Below, in pieces: positions 44,618 through 54,253 of a DNA stretch of 64,000 nucleotides. A program made the position numbers and the translations under genes. This stretch comes from Leptolyngbya sp. FACHB-60 (lineage in GTDB: Bacteria; Cyanobacteriota; Cyanobacteriia; Phormidesmidales; Phormidesmidaceae), in contig NZ_JACJOX010000030.1 of assembly GCF_014695775.1 (NCBI RefSeq), positions 62,001 to 126,000 of the forward strand, given 5' to 3'. The notes under the pieces are model-generated. The model ran no database searches, was not told the DNA's origin, and saw only the letters and a program-made list of their open reading frames with translations. Within the stretch, counting starts at the first letter, position 1. Each line of letters opens with the position of its first letter.

Positions 44618-46837
44618 GTGACACTCAAACGACGGGCGTTTTTGCAGCAGGCAAGCTTGGCCCTAGGAGCGCTGGGGGTAGGCGGGTCGGCTTGGCTGGC
44701 AACCTACAGTCGCTACCAGGCGGCGCTGGCCAAGCCCGCCCAGCGGCGGTTGGCTCTGTTGATTGGCATTAATGCTTACCCCGATCGCGCCCTCGACCCG
44801 GGTGTTGCTCAAGATATCGCTCTGAAAGGCTGCGTGACCGATGTGGAACTACAGCGACAGCTGTTGGTGCATCGCTTCGGCTTTCAGCCCGCCGATGTCG
44901 TTACTCTGACCAACCAAGAGGCCACCCGCGCCAACATTCTGACGGCCATTGACGAGCATCTGGTGCAGCAGGCCCAAGCCAACGATGTGGTGCTGCTGCA
45001 CTTCAGTGGCTACGGCAGTCAGGTGCGCCTGGCTAAGGCCGAAGCCTCGGAATCTCTACAGGCCGCTTGGGTAACAGTAGATAGCCGCCTACCCAGCGAA
45101 GCCAATCCTGCCCTGGGCGATCTGCTTGAGGCCGAAATTATTGCTCAGCTCAAACCTTTGGCCACTGCCAACCTGACCACCGTCATCGATGCCGGCAGTC
45201 AGGATGCGGGCTACCTGCGCTGGGGAAATTCTCGAGTTAGATCTCGGCCTACGGTGCCCACGGGTTTGGTGTCGTCGCCCACGGGGATATCCCCCCCGTT
45301 AGATGCTCCTTGGCCAGGGCTAGTGCTGCGGGCGGCTGACATGGGTCGGCTGGTGTTAGAGAGCCATTGGGACGGGTTTAGCGCCGGGGTTTTCACCTAT
45401 GCCCTCACCCAAAGCCTGTGGGAAACAGAAACAGAACCTGACTCCACGGCTAAGTTGATACAGCGCGCTGGTTCGCGACTACAGCGATGGGTGGGGGCCG
45501 ACCAGCAGCCCAGTCTGAGCGATCGCCTGCCACCTCACACCAGCCCTGCGACCTACGGCCTACCACCTCAGCTGCCGCCAGCGGCAGGAGTGATTTTGCA
45601 GGTCAGCGATGAGCGCCCTTTAACCGTGTGGCTGGGTGGTGTGCCGCCCTATGTGCTGCGTTACCTTCAGCCCGGCTCCCGCTTAGTTGCCGGAGCTGGT
45701 GAACCGGCCGTGCTTTTGCGGCTGGAGTCGCGTACAGGCCTAAAAGCCGTGGTTCGACCTTTGGAGAGTGAGGTCGAACCGTCCGCGATCGCCCATCAGC
45801 CCCTGTTCGAGCAGGTGCGGCGGTTGCCCCAAACCATCGATCTAATTGTTGCCCTCGATAGCCAGCTCAAGCGGGTGGAGCGAGTTGACGCTACTAGCGC
45901 CCTGTCGGGTATTTCCCTGGTGACCTCGGTGACCGCTGGAGAAAAAGCCGCCGACTGTCTGTTTGGTCGCCTGCCCATTGGCCCGGTTCCCACTCTGACC
46001 GCTGCCCTGTCCAGTGCGGGTGAGGCCCAAACCAAGCTAGGTAGCAGTCGCCCTGCCGAGAGCAGCTACGGGCTATTTGCCCCTAACCGCACCCTGCTGC
46101 CCGGCACCATGTTGGCCAAAGAAGAGGCGGTGAAAACAACAGTCAACCGGCTCGCCCCCTATCTGCAAACCCTACTGGCCCTCAAGCTGGTGCGACTGAC
46201 CGAAAACCACACTGCTTCTCAGGTGGGGATAGCGGCGCTGCTTGAGGCGGTGCAGCCCAAGCCCATGCCGCTGCTGGTGCAGCTTACTGAGCGCAGCCCC
46301 GCCGTCACCTGGCCAGTCGCGATTCGCCAGGCTCAGAAGGCAGCAACCGATGACCCAATTACGCTACCCCGCGATGGCCGCATTGCCTACCGCCTGGCCA
46401 ACACTTCGACCCAGCCCCTGCACCTGCTGTGGATTAGTTTTGACAGCCGGGGTGAATGCAATGCCCTGATGACTCTGCCCGACCCGATCGCCGCTGACGG
46501 AGCCGAAGTGCCCCCTGCTGCCACGCCCCTAGCACCGGGGCAGCTTGTGTCTATCCCCGCCGATGGGGCTGGTTGGGCCATGCCGGGGGCAGCCACTTGG
46601 GTAGAAGCTTATGTCATTCTCAGCACCCAGCCCCTCGATCAGTGCCTGGCTGTGCTGGGCGACGATCCGCCATCGCTGGCCACGGGTTTTCGCCCAGTAC
46701 CCCAGCCTTTGCAGCTGGCCCAAGCACTGCTGCAAGACCTCAGCGCCAGCTCTGACGAGGAGAAGCCTGCCCCCGACTATTACGCCCTGCACCACGATCG
46801 CTGGGCCACCCTGAGTTTTCGCTACGCCATTGCCTGA
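44618..46837 (+). CDS. Tat-exported caspase-like protein with altered catalytic dyad
   Basis: The 739-residue protein begins with a twin-arginine signal (KRRAFLQQASLALGALGVGG). A caspase p20-like domain follows (about 43-280): LALLIGINAYP, the acidic pocket region CVTDVE, and LHFSGYGSQ where the catalytic His of the SGHG motif is replaced by Tyr132. The catalytic Cys position in the DxC motif reads DAGSQ (191-195) with no Cys. This fits the pseudo-orthocaspases of cyanobacteria. Further domains include a C-terminal DUF4384-like part (IAYRLANTSTQPLHLLWISF). Start is GTG, 18 bases after sat. It is probably not a protease; a binding or signalling role is inferred. Confidence 0.82.
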   Translation: MTLKRRAFLQQASLALGALGVGGSAWLATYSRYQAALAKPAQRRLALLIGINAYPDRALDPGVAQDIALKGCVTDVELQRQLLVHRFGFQPADVVTLTNQEATRANILTAIDEHLVQQAQANDVVLLHFSGYGSQVRLAKAEASESLQAAWVTVDSRLPSEANPALGDLLEAEIIAQLKPLATANLTTVIDAGSQDAGYLRWGNSRVRSRPTVPTGLVSSPTGISPPLDAPWPGLVLRAADMGRLVLESHWDGFSAGVFTYALTQSLWETETEPDSTAKLIQRAGSRLQRWVGADQQPSLSDRLPPHTSPATYGLPPQLPPAAGVILQVSDERPLTVWLGGVPPYVLRYLQPGSRLVAGAGEPAVLLRLESRTGLKAVVRPLESEVEPSAIAHQPLFEQVRRLPQTIDLIVALDSQLKRVERVDATSALSGISLVTSVTAGEKAADCLFGRLPIGPVPTLTAALSSAGEAQTKLGSSRPAESSYGLFAPNRTLLPGTMLAKEEAVKTTVNRLAPYLQTLLALKLVRLTENHTASQVGIAALLEAVQPKPMPLLVQLTERSPAVTWPVAIRQAQKAATDDPITLPRDGRIAYRLANTSTQPLHLLWISFDSRGECNALMTLPDPIAADGAEVPPAATPLAPGQLVSIPADGAGWAMPGAATWVEAYVILSTQPLDQCLAVLGDDPPSLATGFRPVPQPLQLAQALLQDLSASSDEEKPAPDYYALHHDRWATLSFRYAIA

Positions 46838-46863
46838 GCCATGATGTTTGAGCGACAGGCAGG

Positions 46864-47418
46864 CTAGGCAATCAGCAGCCCGATCGCACCCCCTATCCCC
46901 ATCCCGAGCAGACAAGTCAGCAGCAAAATTAGACTGGTTTTGCTGCCCTTGTTGCGCCGCAGCAGGCGATCGCCCAGGGCTGCTGTCGTCAGGCTGCACA
47001 GCACCGCCAGCAGTACTGCCAGCAGGCTGTAGAGGGCGATTTCTAGGAACGCTTTGCCGATGGTCAGCTCATCGAGGTTGTTGGTGCCCAGGTGGTTGAG
47101 GGCGATCGAAAGCGCCACCGCCAGGGCCGTGCCCCCCACAATGCTGCCCAGCACCAGCAGGTTGGCCGTCAGCCACCGAAACCGCTTCAGCGCCTCGGGA
47201 CCCGCCAGGGTCACCCCCTGCACGACGGTGCCACCGGCGGCCACTGGCCACACCCAGGGACTGGCCAGGGCGGTCAAAAGCATCCCGGCGATAGCATAGA
47301 GCAGGCCGCACAGCAGCCACAGCCCAAAAAAAGGACGGCGGGTAGAGGGTCGCCTCGCCGCGCGCTGACGCGGTTGACGGTTGAAGCCGGAGCGACGGCG
47401 CTGGGTCGGTTGGTTCAT
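46864..47418 (-). CDS. Membrane protein of unknown function with four TM segments
   Basis: The 184-residue protein has an Arg-rich N-terminus (RRRSGFNRQPRQRAARRPST) and four hydrophobic segments: GLWLLCGLLYAIAGMLLTAL, LLVLGSIVGGTALAVALSIA, ALYSLLAVLLAVLCSLTTAA and ILLLTCLLGMGIGGAIGLLI. The ATG at 47418 is preferred to an upstream frame start because the added residues would overlap the diverging gene. It has about 90 bases of divergent spacing to the ZIP-like gene. Function unknown. Confidence 0.75.
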   Translation of the reverse strand: MNQPTQRRRSGFNRQPRQRAARRPSTRRPFFGLWLLCGLLYAIAGMLLTALASPWVWPVAAGGTVVQGVTLAGPEALKRFRWLTANLLVLGSIVGGTALAVALSIALNHLGTNNLDELTIGKAFLEIALYSLLAVLLAVLCSLTTAALGDRLLRRNKGSKTSLILLLTCLLGMGIGGAIGLLIA

Positions 47419-47506
47419 AGCAGACAGACCATAGACCGGTAAAATCCTAGGCTCTAGTTTGCCAGGAAGCGGAGCATTGTGCAGTAACCTGATCATAATC
47501 CCTGTC

Positions 47507-48790
47507 ATGTCGTCAATGAGTGTTCCCGTTGCTGCGCTAGTTCAAGGGTTGTTGGCTGCCTCTAGTTTGCTGGTAGGGGCGATTTTAGGAATTGCCTGGC
47601 GACCCGCGCGATCGCTCACAGCGGCAATTATGGCCTTTGGCAGCGGCACTCTGCTCTCTGCGATCGCCTTCGACATCACCCTGCCCGCCTACCAGAGCAG
47701 CGGCTTTTTGCCGCTGGTGGCGGGCTTTGCTCTGGGCGGCACCCTGTTTACCGTCATCGTGGGCTATATCGACAACCAGGGGGGCTTTATTCGCCACCCA
47801 TCGTCGTCGCGGCGGTTTCTCTACCACCACCGCCAGGACGAAGCCTCGGAAGTGCTCGATCGCATCGGCCACATCGAAGTGCTCCACAGTCTCTCCCCTG
47901 ACGAAATGCAGGCGATTATTCCTCTGCTTAAGCCGCTCCAGGTCGAGGCGGGGATGGTGCTGTGTCAAGAGGGTGCCCCCGGTGACTCCATGTTCCTGAT
48001 TGTGGAGGGGGATGCTGAGATCTACAAAGGCTCCCAACGATTGGCCTTTCTGGGCTCTGGGGAAATCTTTGGCGAAATGGCGCTGCTGACCGGCGAGGAG
48101 CGATCGGCGACGGTGGTGGCCAAAACCCCCATGGAGCTCTACGAACTCGATAAAACTGATTTTGACGCCATGCTCACCTACGCCCCTCAGCTCTCCAGCG
48201 GGCTGAGCCGCATTCTGGCCCGGCGGCTGCGTGAAACCACCCAGTCCACCGCCAAGCTTGCTCCGGTGGATGATGACCAGTGGCGGCGACAGGTGCTCGA
48301 CAGCGTCGAAGTCGATATCCCTATCTCGGAGCAGCAGTTTAAGGAGCTGGCCCAAAGCTCTGCCCCTCTGGCCATTTTGGTGGGCACTATGATCGACAAT
48401 ATTCCTGAAGCCCTGGTGATCGGCTTTCACGTAGGCACAGGCCATACGGGAGCGTCGTTTTTGATGGCGGTGTTTATCTCCAACATTCCTGAGGCGATGT
48501 CAAGCTCCATCGGCATGCGCCAAGCGGGCACCTCGGCCAGTCGCATTTTAGCCCTATGGGGTGGTGCCGTGCTGCTTAGCGGGTTGGTGGCCATGGGCGG
48601 CAGTCAACTGGTGCCGGTGGTATCTGAATGGATGCTGGCCATGGCCAAGGCCACCGCCGGTGGTGCCATTCTCGCTATGGTCGCCAGCACCATGATGCCC
48701 GAGGCCTACGAAATGGGTGGCGGCTCGGTGACCTTCTCAACTATTGCTGGGTTTTTAGTGAGCTTTTGGTTGGCCTCCTCGGCCTTTTGA
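47507..48790 (+). CDS. ZIP-family metal transporter with inserted cyclic-nucleotide-binding domain
   Basis: The 427-residue protein has membrane segments at about 8-30, 36-56 and 65-88, then a soluble domain (about 115-245), then further membrane segments. The second half carries the ZIP motifs MIDNIPEALVIGFHVGTGH (TM4) and SNIPEAMSSSIG (TM5), which hold metal ligands. The inserted domain is a cNMP-binding fold: GDSMFLIVEGDAEIYKG and the phosphate-binding cassette FGEMALLTGEERSATVVA with the key Glu190 and Arg199. The insert lies where ZIP proteins have their variable cytosolic loop. Predicted role: metal (Zn/Fe) uptake controlled by cAMP or another nucleotide. ATG at 47507 or 47516. Confidence 0.87.
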   Translation: MSSMSVPVAALVQGLLAASSLLVGAILGIAWRPARSLTAAIMAFGSGTLLSAIAFDITLPAYQSSGFLPLVAGFALGGTLFTVIVGYIDNQGGFIRHPSSSRRFLYHHRQDEASEVLDRIGHIEVLHSLSPDEMQAIIPLLKPLQVEAGMVLCQEGAPGDSMFLIVEGDAEIYKGSQRLAFLGSGEIFGEMALLTGEERSATVVAKTPMELYELDKTDFDAMLTYAPQLSSGLSRILARRLRETTQSTAKLAPVDDDQWRRQVLDSVEVDIPISEQQFKELAQSSAPLAILVGTMIDNIPEALVIGFHVGTGHTGASFLMAVFISNIPEAMSSSIGMRQAGTSASRILALWGGAVLLSGLVAMGGSQLVPVVSEWMLAMAKATAGGAILAMVASTMMPEAYEMGGGSVTFSTIAGFLVSFWLASSAF

Positions 48791-48987
48791 AGCTAGCCAA
48801 TCGTCATCTATGCAAAATGCTGAACAGGTTCCCAGTTCTGCCCATTAAAACCAAGGGAATCTGACCTGTTGTAGCAACGCCTTTGGGCTTGCCCTAACTA
48901 CTGTCATCAGAACCAAAGATGAAGGCCTATTGCGGTTGACACTCCATCCAGAAAAATCTATGCTCCCCTCTTCTCGTTAACAGATCG

Positions 48988-49260
48988 CTACACCTCGGGG
49001 GGTAGCTCTGGCGGAGAGGCTTTGGTATCTAGTAGGTTGGCCTTAGACGTCTTTAGGTCTTTCCACAGGCGCTTGATTTCGTCGTAGGCTTCGTCAGCCG
49101 ACATTTTGCCACCGGTTTCAAGATTACAAACTAAGGAAACCCGCTGAGCAAACTCTTGCAAGTTGGCGTTAAAGGCTAGCTGCTGCGGCGTAAATTCACC
49201 CCAGTACTTACTGCGGGGGAAGAGAAAATTTTCCTTAGGGGATGGTTGGTTGTCGGTCAT
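48988..49260 (-). CDS. Small conserved cyanobacterial protein (90 aa)
   Basis: The sequence around ENFLFPRSKYWGEF and NLQEFAQRVSLVCNLETGGK, followed by DEAYDEIKRLWKDL, matches a small soluble cyanobacterial family without assigned function. The frame starts with ATG and the protein is complete. Neighbours give no clue: a ZIP-like gene converges on one side and a LOG-like gene lies behind it on the same strand. Confidence 0.8.
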   Translation of the reverse strand: MTDNQPSPKENFLFPRSKYWGEFTPQQLAFNANLQEFAQRVSLVCNLETGGKMSADEAYDEIKRLWKDLKTSKANLLDTKASPPELPPEV

Positions 49261-49422
49261 GGCACCAGCGGGTGGAGGGCATAGCTCTTACCTTACATTA
49301 GATAAATTCTTCCCTACTGGCGGCGATCGCGACCCAACTGTCGTTCGCAATACCCACCGCTGGTTTCGTGTAACAGCGCCTGGCGAGAACATTGGCGTGC
49401 TAGCTGCTGCCGGTCAACAGGG

Positions 49423-49914
49423 TCACGACGCCAGCCACTGCTGAATTTGCTCTAGGGCAGCGGCAACGGTGCCGGCGATCGCCAATGGCCCGGTCGCTAA
49501 ACTCTGCCACAGGGCGATCGCGCCAGGGGGCATTGCCATCAAAATGACGGGTCGCTGGGCCTTGAGGGCAAGGGCAATTTCAGAGGCGGTGCCGGGGCCG
49601 AGCCCGCAGGCCACCACTACCTGGCTCGACAACACGTTAATGGCATTGCGGGCATCCCCTAATCCGGTCAGTATAGGAATGTCTACAGCAGCTGACCGAT
49701 CGGTCCCGTCGTTGGAGGGCAAAATGCCCACGGTGAGCCCGCCCGCTGCCTTGGCCCCCTGGCAGGCCGCCTCCATGACGCCCACCTGACGTCCTCCGGT
49801 GAGCAATACCCATCCGCTAGAGGCGATGGCATATCCAAGGGCGTAGGCTGTCTCCATCTGAGTCGGGGTTGCCGAGATCCCCGGTCCCATGACGCCAATA
49901 ATGATGTAGGCCAT
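49423..49914 (-). CDS. SLOG/LOG-like Rossmann protein (TIGR00725-like)
   Basis: The 163-residue protein has a Rossmann-like start (IGVMGPGISATPTQMETAYA), the motif LTGGRQVGVMEAACQGAKAA and a second glycine block CGLGPGTASEIALAL where LOG enzymes have PGGxGT-E. This places it in the SLOG superfamily near TIGR00725. True cytokinin-LOG activity would need the full PGGxGTxxE motif; here the glycines are partly replaced, so the ligand is uncertain. Confidence 0.82.
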   Translation of the reverse strand: MAYIIIGVMGPGISATPTQMETAYALGYAIASSGWVLLTGGRQVGVMEAACQGAKAAGGLTVGILPSNDGTDRSAAVDIPILTGLGDARNAINVLSSQVVVACGLGPGTASEIALALKAQRPVILMAMPPGAIALWQSLATGPLAIAGTVAAALEQIQQWLAS

Positions 49915-50177
49915 TGGTTAATCAGTGGGGTTATGGTTGTTAGTGCGGTGGTGGTTGACCAAGTTGCGCCGTTGGCTTGGCCCCTTAGCAGGCAAGGGCG
50001 GTGACCTGATCGGATGGGTGATCGCAAAAAAACTTGACGATGAATTTCCACCAGCCAGGGGAGCTGTCGTCTAGATTAAGTTAACGATTAGAGAAAATTT
50101 GGGTACTGTACTCCTAGCTTAACTCTGTACTATTGCTCGACCCTGGTCCGCTGCCCCCTGCGTTTAACCCTTCTGCC

Positions 50178-52067
50178 GTGCGATCTACAGTGTCTTGCTT
50201 GAGTCTTCTCTCCCCCCTTAGTCGATGGGGCTGGGGCGCGATCGCAGCCGGTGGATTGCTTGCGGGCGGGCTAGCGATGGCCTCCCCGGCAGCGGCAGCG
50301 GATTCGGTGACGGTGCGTCTGGGGCGACTGTCTCAGACGGTGAGCCTTGACGATCTCCAGGCGTTTGCTGCCACGGGTGAGGTACCTCCATCGCTGCGGC
50401 TCTACCGGCCGCTGCTCAACGCCAGCCTCCAAGAAGTGCTTCAGGGCGAAATTGCCCTAGAGCCCGAGGTGGGTCAGGTAATTTTAGATGAAATTTTGCA
50501 GACCCCCGGTGGAGCGCGGCTGCTTGACACCCTGCGGGCGATCGCGCCCAACCTGGCTGCTGCCGACCTGCGCGTCACTCTAGAGCAGGTGTCGGAGGCG
50601 GAGGCTGGTCTAACCCTGCTGGGCATTTTGCGGGCCATGCCCCAAGACACTCTAGAGATTGACGTGGGCACTCTGCTCACCCTGGCCTCTCAGTTTCGCC
50701 TGGCGCAGATGGAGAGCAAAGCCCTCGGCCGAGTCCTGCGTGAAGACCCCATGACCGAAGCGGCCGAACCTGCCCCGCTGCTGGGGACTGATCCCTTTTC
50801 TACAGGCTCTTCAAAGGTCGAGCGCTGGGAGCTGGTGCTGCGTGATCACAGCCGCGATCGCAGCATTCCCCTCGATATCTACTGGAGCAAAGACAGCCAT
50901 GGCCCTCTGGTGGTCATCTCTCACGGGTTTGGGGCCGATCGCCGCTTCTTTGCCTACTTAGCTAAACATCTGGCCTCCCACGGGCTAACGGTAGTCTCGG
51001 TAGAGCACCCCGGCAGCAATGTTGCCGCTCTGCTCTCGCTGCCCACCGATAACCTGCCTGAGGCCGCTGCTCAAAGCCGCATTTTACCCGCCACCGAGTT
51101 TCTCGACCGGCCCCGTGATATCAGCTACGTGCTCGATCGCCTGGAGAAACTCAACACCTACTCCTATAGTCTGCGCGATCGCATCAACACTGATGAGGTA
51201 GCCTTCATTGGTCATTCCCTCGGCGGCTATACGGGATTGGCCCTTGCCGGGGCGGCGCTCGATCTGCGATCGCTTGAGGCCTACTGCCAAACCCTCAACC
51301 CAGTCACCGTCTCCCCCGCTGACTGGCTTCAGTGCGCGGCCCAAGATTTGCCCGTCAAATACGCTAATCTGCGCGACGACCGGATTACCCAGCTGATAGT
51401 GGCTAACCCCCTCACCGGAGTGCTGTTTGGCGAGGCAGGGCTGAGCCGGGTGCGGGTGCCCACCCTGGTGCTGGCCGGCACCCACGATACCGTCACGCCC
51501 ATGGCCAGCCAGCAGTTGCGTCCCTTCATGCAGCTACCTACCGACAAATATCTCGTTACCGTGGTGGGTGGGTCTCACCTGAGCGTCGGCGATCCCAACA
51601 ACCTCAACGCCGACTTGGGTCGCATTCCGTTTATGGCTGAGTTGCCCGACGTCACCACCGCCCCCCTGCGCATTTTTCTCCAAGGGGTGAGTTTCAGCTT
51701 TATCATGCAACAGACTCCTGGAGCCGAAGACTACGCTCCAGCTTTGGACTCCGCAGTAGCCCATGCGTTTTCGACTACTACAATGTCACTGCGCCTGAGT
51801 CAAACCGTACCCGAGGGACTGGCCGCATGGCCCCGGCTGCGCCAAAGCGGGCCACACCGCCAAGAAGGATTGATCAGCTACCTGCCCTCTCTCCTCCATC
51901 TTGAGGCTTTGGCAATTCAAGACCAGGTTCAGGCGCTACAGCGTCAGATGATTGCCTATCTGCGTCATTCCCCCCCCTCCCTAACAGCGGTGTATTGGCC
52001 CTTTTTAGTACCACAGCTGCCTATGCAGGCCAATCAGCCCGGCAGCAAACCAGCCGCCTCCCAGTGA
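50178..52067 (+). CDS. Exported alpha/beta hydrolase with DUF1400 domain
   Basis: A signal peptide (LSRWGWGAIAAGGLLAGGLA, cut after ASPAAA) is followed by a DUF1400-type alpha-helical domain (about 40-190: VTVRLGRLSQTVSLDDLQAF) and an alpha/beta hydrolase (oxyanion region VVISHGFGADRRFF, nucleophile elbow FIGHSLGGYTGLALA, late VVGGSHLSV with a candidate catalytic His). It acts outside the cytosol, as a lipase or esterase of unknown substrate. The start is uncertain: the frame is open to a TTG at 50133, and GTG at 50178 or 50190 give a cleaner signal. Confidence 0.86.
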   Translation: MRSTVSCLSLLSPLSRWGWGAIAAGGLLAGGLAMASPAAAADSVTVRLGRLSQTVSLDDLQAFAATGEVPPSLRLYRPLLNASLQEVLQGEIALEPEVGQVILDEILQTPGGARLLDTLRAIAPNLAAADLRVTLEQVSEAEAGLTLLGILRAMPQDTLEIDVGTLLTLASQFRLAQMESKALGRVLREDPMTEAAEPAPLLGTDPFSTGSSKVERWELVLRDHSRDRSIPLDIYWSKDSHGPLVVISHGFGADRRFFAYLAKHLASHGLTVVSVEHPGSNVAALLSLPTDNLPEAAAQSRILPATEFLDRPRDISYVLDRLEKLNTYSYSLRDRINTDEVAFIGHSLGGYTGLALAGAALDLRSLEAYCQTLNPVTVSPADWLQCAAQDLPVKYANLRDDRITQLIVANPLTGVLFGEAGLSRVRVPTLVLAGTHDTVTPMASQQLRPFMQLPTDKYLVTVVGGSHLSVGDPNNLNADLGRIPFMAELPDVTTAPLRIFLQGVSFSFIMQQTPGAEDYAPALDSAVAHAFSTTTMSLRLSQTVPEGLAAWPRLRQSGPHRQEGLISYLPSLLHLEALAIQDQVQALQRQMIAYLRHSPPSLTAVYWPFLVPQLPMQANQPGSKPAASQ

Positions 52068-52135
52068 CGGTCTACGTTTTGGCCCCTTAGCCCCGTCGGC
52101 AGAAGCCAGCGATATCAACCCAAAACCCACTATTC

Positions 52136-53041
52136 CTAAGAATCCATGGTGTACCCATCTGGCATAATCGTGCCGTGCACATCGGTACGCCGCAGGTTAG
52201 TGTAGTCGAGCTTAGCGTTGATCATGACCGCATCGGTGAGGTCAGCTCCACTTAGGTTTGACCAGCTCAGACGGGTGCGATATAGGGTTGCCCCTCGCAG
52301 ATTGGCCCCCCGCAGCGAGCTCCAGCTCAGGTTGGCCCCGCGCAAATTGGCGTGGGATAGATTAACATTCACCAGGTTTGTGCTTGTCAGCTTCGCTCGA
52401 CTCAGGTCGGCCTCCTGAAAATCAGCTCCCTCAAGGGTCGCTCCAGTGAACACCGCCCCCACCAGCACAGCTCTCCGCAGGATGGCTCGGTTCATTAGCG
52501 CGCTGGTCATGTTGGCGTGTTCCAAGTTAGCGCCTTCCATGTCGGTCGCCAGCATTCTACCCCGGCTGAGGCTGGCCTCGCTCAGCATGGCCTTGTGCAG
52601 CGTAGCGTGGTCGAGCACGGCTTCGTTGAGGTTGGTTTCGCGTAAAACCGCCTGGGTTAGGTTGGCTCGCACCAGGTTAGCGCTGCGCATACCCGCCTCG
52701 CTCAGGTCGGCTCCTACTAGGCGAGCATCGGCCAGGTCAGCCCCAATTAAGTTGGCTAAAATCAGCGTGGCTTGGTCAAAATTGACGTCGGTGAGCTTAG
52801 CCTCGCGGAAGTTAGCCCCCACCAAAGTGGCTCCAGCAAAGGTCGTATTTTGCATATTAGACTGACGAAAATTTGCCCCGCTGAGGTTCTGTTGACTCAG
52901 GTCAGCGCCAATTAGCTGAATGCCGCGAAAGTCTCGTTCTCCCGCCGCGTAGCGCTCTAGCAGATCGGCAACGGTTATATCTAAAGGCAGGTTAGGCAGT
53001 TGAGAACTGAAAAACTGGGAACTAGAAGGGGGCGTTTCCAA
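52136..53041 (-). CDS. Pentapeptide repeat protein
   Basis: After a short N-terminal helical part (PLDITVADLLERYAAGERDF), the 301-residue protein consists almost wholly of A(D/N)LXX repeats from about residue 42 to 290, for example LIGADLADARLVGADLSEAG. This predicts a right-handed quadrilateral beta helix with roughly ten or more coils. No signal peptide or extra domain is present, so it is cytosolic or lies on a membrane surface. Such proteins are numerous in cyanobacteria and mostly without known function. No topoisomerase-protection features (QnrB-like loops) are seen. Confidence 0.93.
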   Translation of the reverse strand: METPPSSSQFFSSQLPNLPLDITVADLLERYAAGERDFRGIQLIGADLSQQNLSGANFRQSNMQNTTFAGATLVGANFREAKLTDVNFDQATLILANLIGADLADARLVGADLSEAGMRSANLVRANLTQAVLRETNLNEAVLDHATLHKAMLSEASLSRGRMLATDMEGANLEHANMTSALMNRAILRRAVLVGAVFTGATLEGADFQEADLSRAKLTSTNLVNVNLSHANLRGANLSWSSLRGANLRGATLYRTRLSWSNLSGADLTDAVMINAKLDYTNLRRTDVHGTIMPDGYTMDS

Positions 53042-53404
53042 AGAAAATCCTCAACGGCAACGATAGTCAGGGTTTGAGCTACAACTCTCAGCGTTTCAGG
53101 TCGCCAGAGTGAATGTTCGGGCAAAAAAAGTGTCATCTGCCCTAGGCCGAATTTTAGGATAACCAGAAGCCCGCTCTCGGTAAACGGTTGCCTGAGCTAT
53201 GGCAGTTTTGATCCCTGCAACCTTAACAGTTCTCAATCTGCCCTGCCGGAGCGAGGCCAGAAAAACCACTCGATCTACTCAGGCTGTAGGCTCTGGTAGT
53301 TCAACCCTAGCCCATCCCTCGCAGGGGTGCAGAGCAGATCTTCACCTAAGGTATGCTAAGTCTGAATTTAAGTTGCTCTAGCCTGTCATCTTGGTCACTC
53401 ATCT
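53042..53404. other. Divergent intergenic region
   Basis: 363 bases lie between the pentapeptide repeat gene and the lumenal-type gene, which diverge. I see no gene, RNA or clear repeat. A 60-codon plus-strand frame (53199-53381) lacks any family feature. Confidence 0.35.
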
Positions 53405-54253
53405 ATGCCCCGATCGCTGCTCACTCTCCTGCGCCGCCGTCTGTTCTGGCTCACCTTGCTGCTGACGGTGTGGCTACTGTGCAGCGGTCAGGCTCCGGCA
53501 GGAGCAATGGCTCTAAAGGGTGATCAAAGCCTGAGCGATCGCCTAGCGGCTTTCCCCCAGTGGGGCACTAAGCCCGCTTTGCCTGCGGCCCAAGGTGACT
53601 TGATCTACCCCGACTGGTTGCGGGGTAAATGGCAGCTGACCAGCACTCTGGTCGATTTAGCTGCCCCAATGGCTCCTGACTTGGTGACCCCCGGCTTTGA
53701 GGGCAACCGCGCCTATCTGGGTGTACCAGTGACCTGCGCGGTGCAGTTTGTTATAGCGCCCGAGGGGGCACGTAGCCCATTGGGGGCAGCGCAGCGTTTA
53801 ATTCCTGCTGTAGCCGGTTTGCCTCAAACTGTGGCCGATCGCGCCTTCAACGGGTTAAGCATGGCCCGCGCTTACCTGGGAACAGCGGTGCAGGCCGTCA
53901 AGGTAGACTCCGACAACCCTAACCGCCAGGTGACGCTGCTGAAGGGCGATCGCCAGCTTGAATCGACTGTGACAGCCCGCGCTGTTGAAGTGCCTCGGGA
54001 AGCCGAATTTATCACTGTAGAACGATTTCAGCAGGTGTTTCGGGGTGGTGTTGCGGTTCCTTATTTCAACGAGGTGGAAATTACTACCGCCTATCGTCGA
54101 GCAGCGGCTTCCGAGGGGTTGAGTTTGGACAATCGTGTGTGGGCTGACCAAGTGACGGCGGTGTACCTATCGCCCCAAGATCCCAATTTTCTCAAGGCTC
54201 AAAATCAGCCCGTGGCGCTGTATCGCTATCGGCTGGAGCTGGTTTGGATGTGA
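53405..54253 (+). CDS. Exported cyanobacterial protein (DUF6816-like), probably lumenal
   Basis: The N-terminus has Arg residues (LLRRRLFWLTLLLTVWLLCS) and an AGAMA cleavage region, a typical signal for export to the lumen or periplasm. The mature part contains PDWLRGKWQLTSTLVDLAAP and VTPGFEGNRAYLGVPV, a pattern shared by cyanobacterial proteins of the DUF6816 type, as far as I can recall. A lipocalin-like or beta-barrel fold is suggested by GKWQLTSTL. Function unknown. The start gives a full signal peptide. Confidence 0.78.
   Translation: MPRSLLTLLRRRLFWLTLLLTVWLLCSGQAPAGAMALKGDQSLSDRLAAFPQWGTKPALPAAQGDLIYPDWLRGKWQLTSTLVDLAAPMAPDLVTPGFEGNRAYLGVPVTCAVQFVIAPEGARSPLGAAQRLIPAVAGLPQTVADRAFNGLSMARAYLGTAVQAVKVDSDNPNRQVTLLKGDRQLESTVTARAVEVPREAEFITVERFQQVFRGGVAVPYFNEVEITTAYRRAAASEGLSLDNRVWADQVTAVYLSPQDPNFLKAQNQPVALYRYRLELVWM

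Noticed and set aside
47585..48445. 286-codon open frame on the minus strand opposite the ZIP-like gene
   Set aside because: Antisense shadow of a well-supported gene, with low-complexity His/Gln-rich translation.
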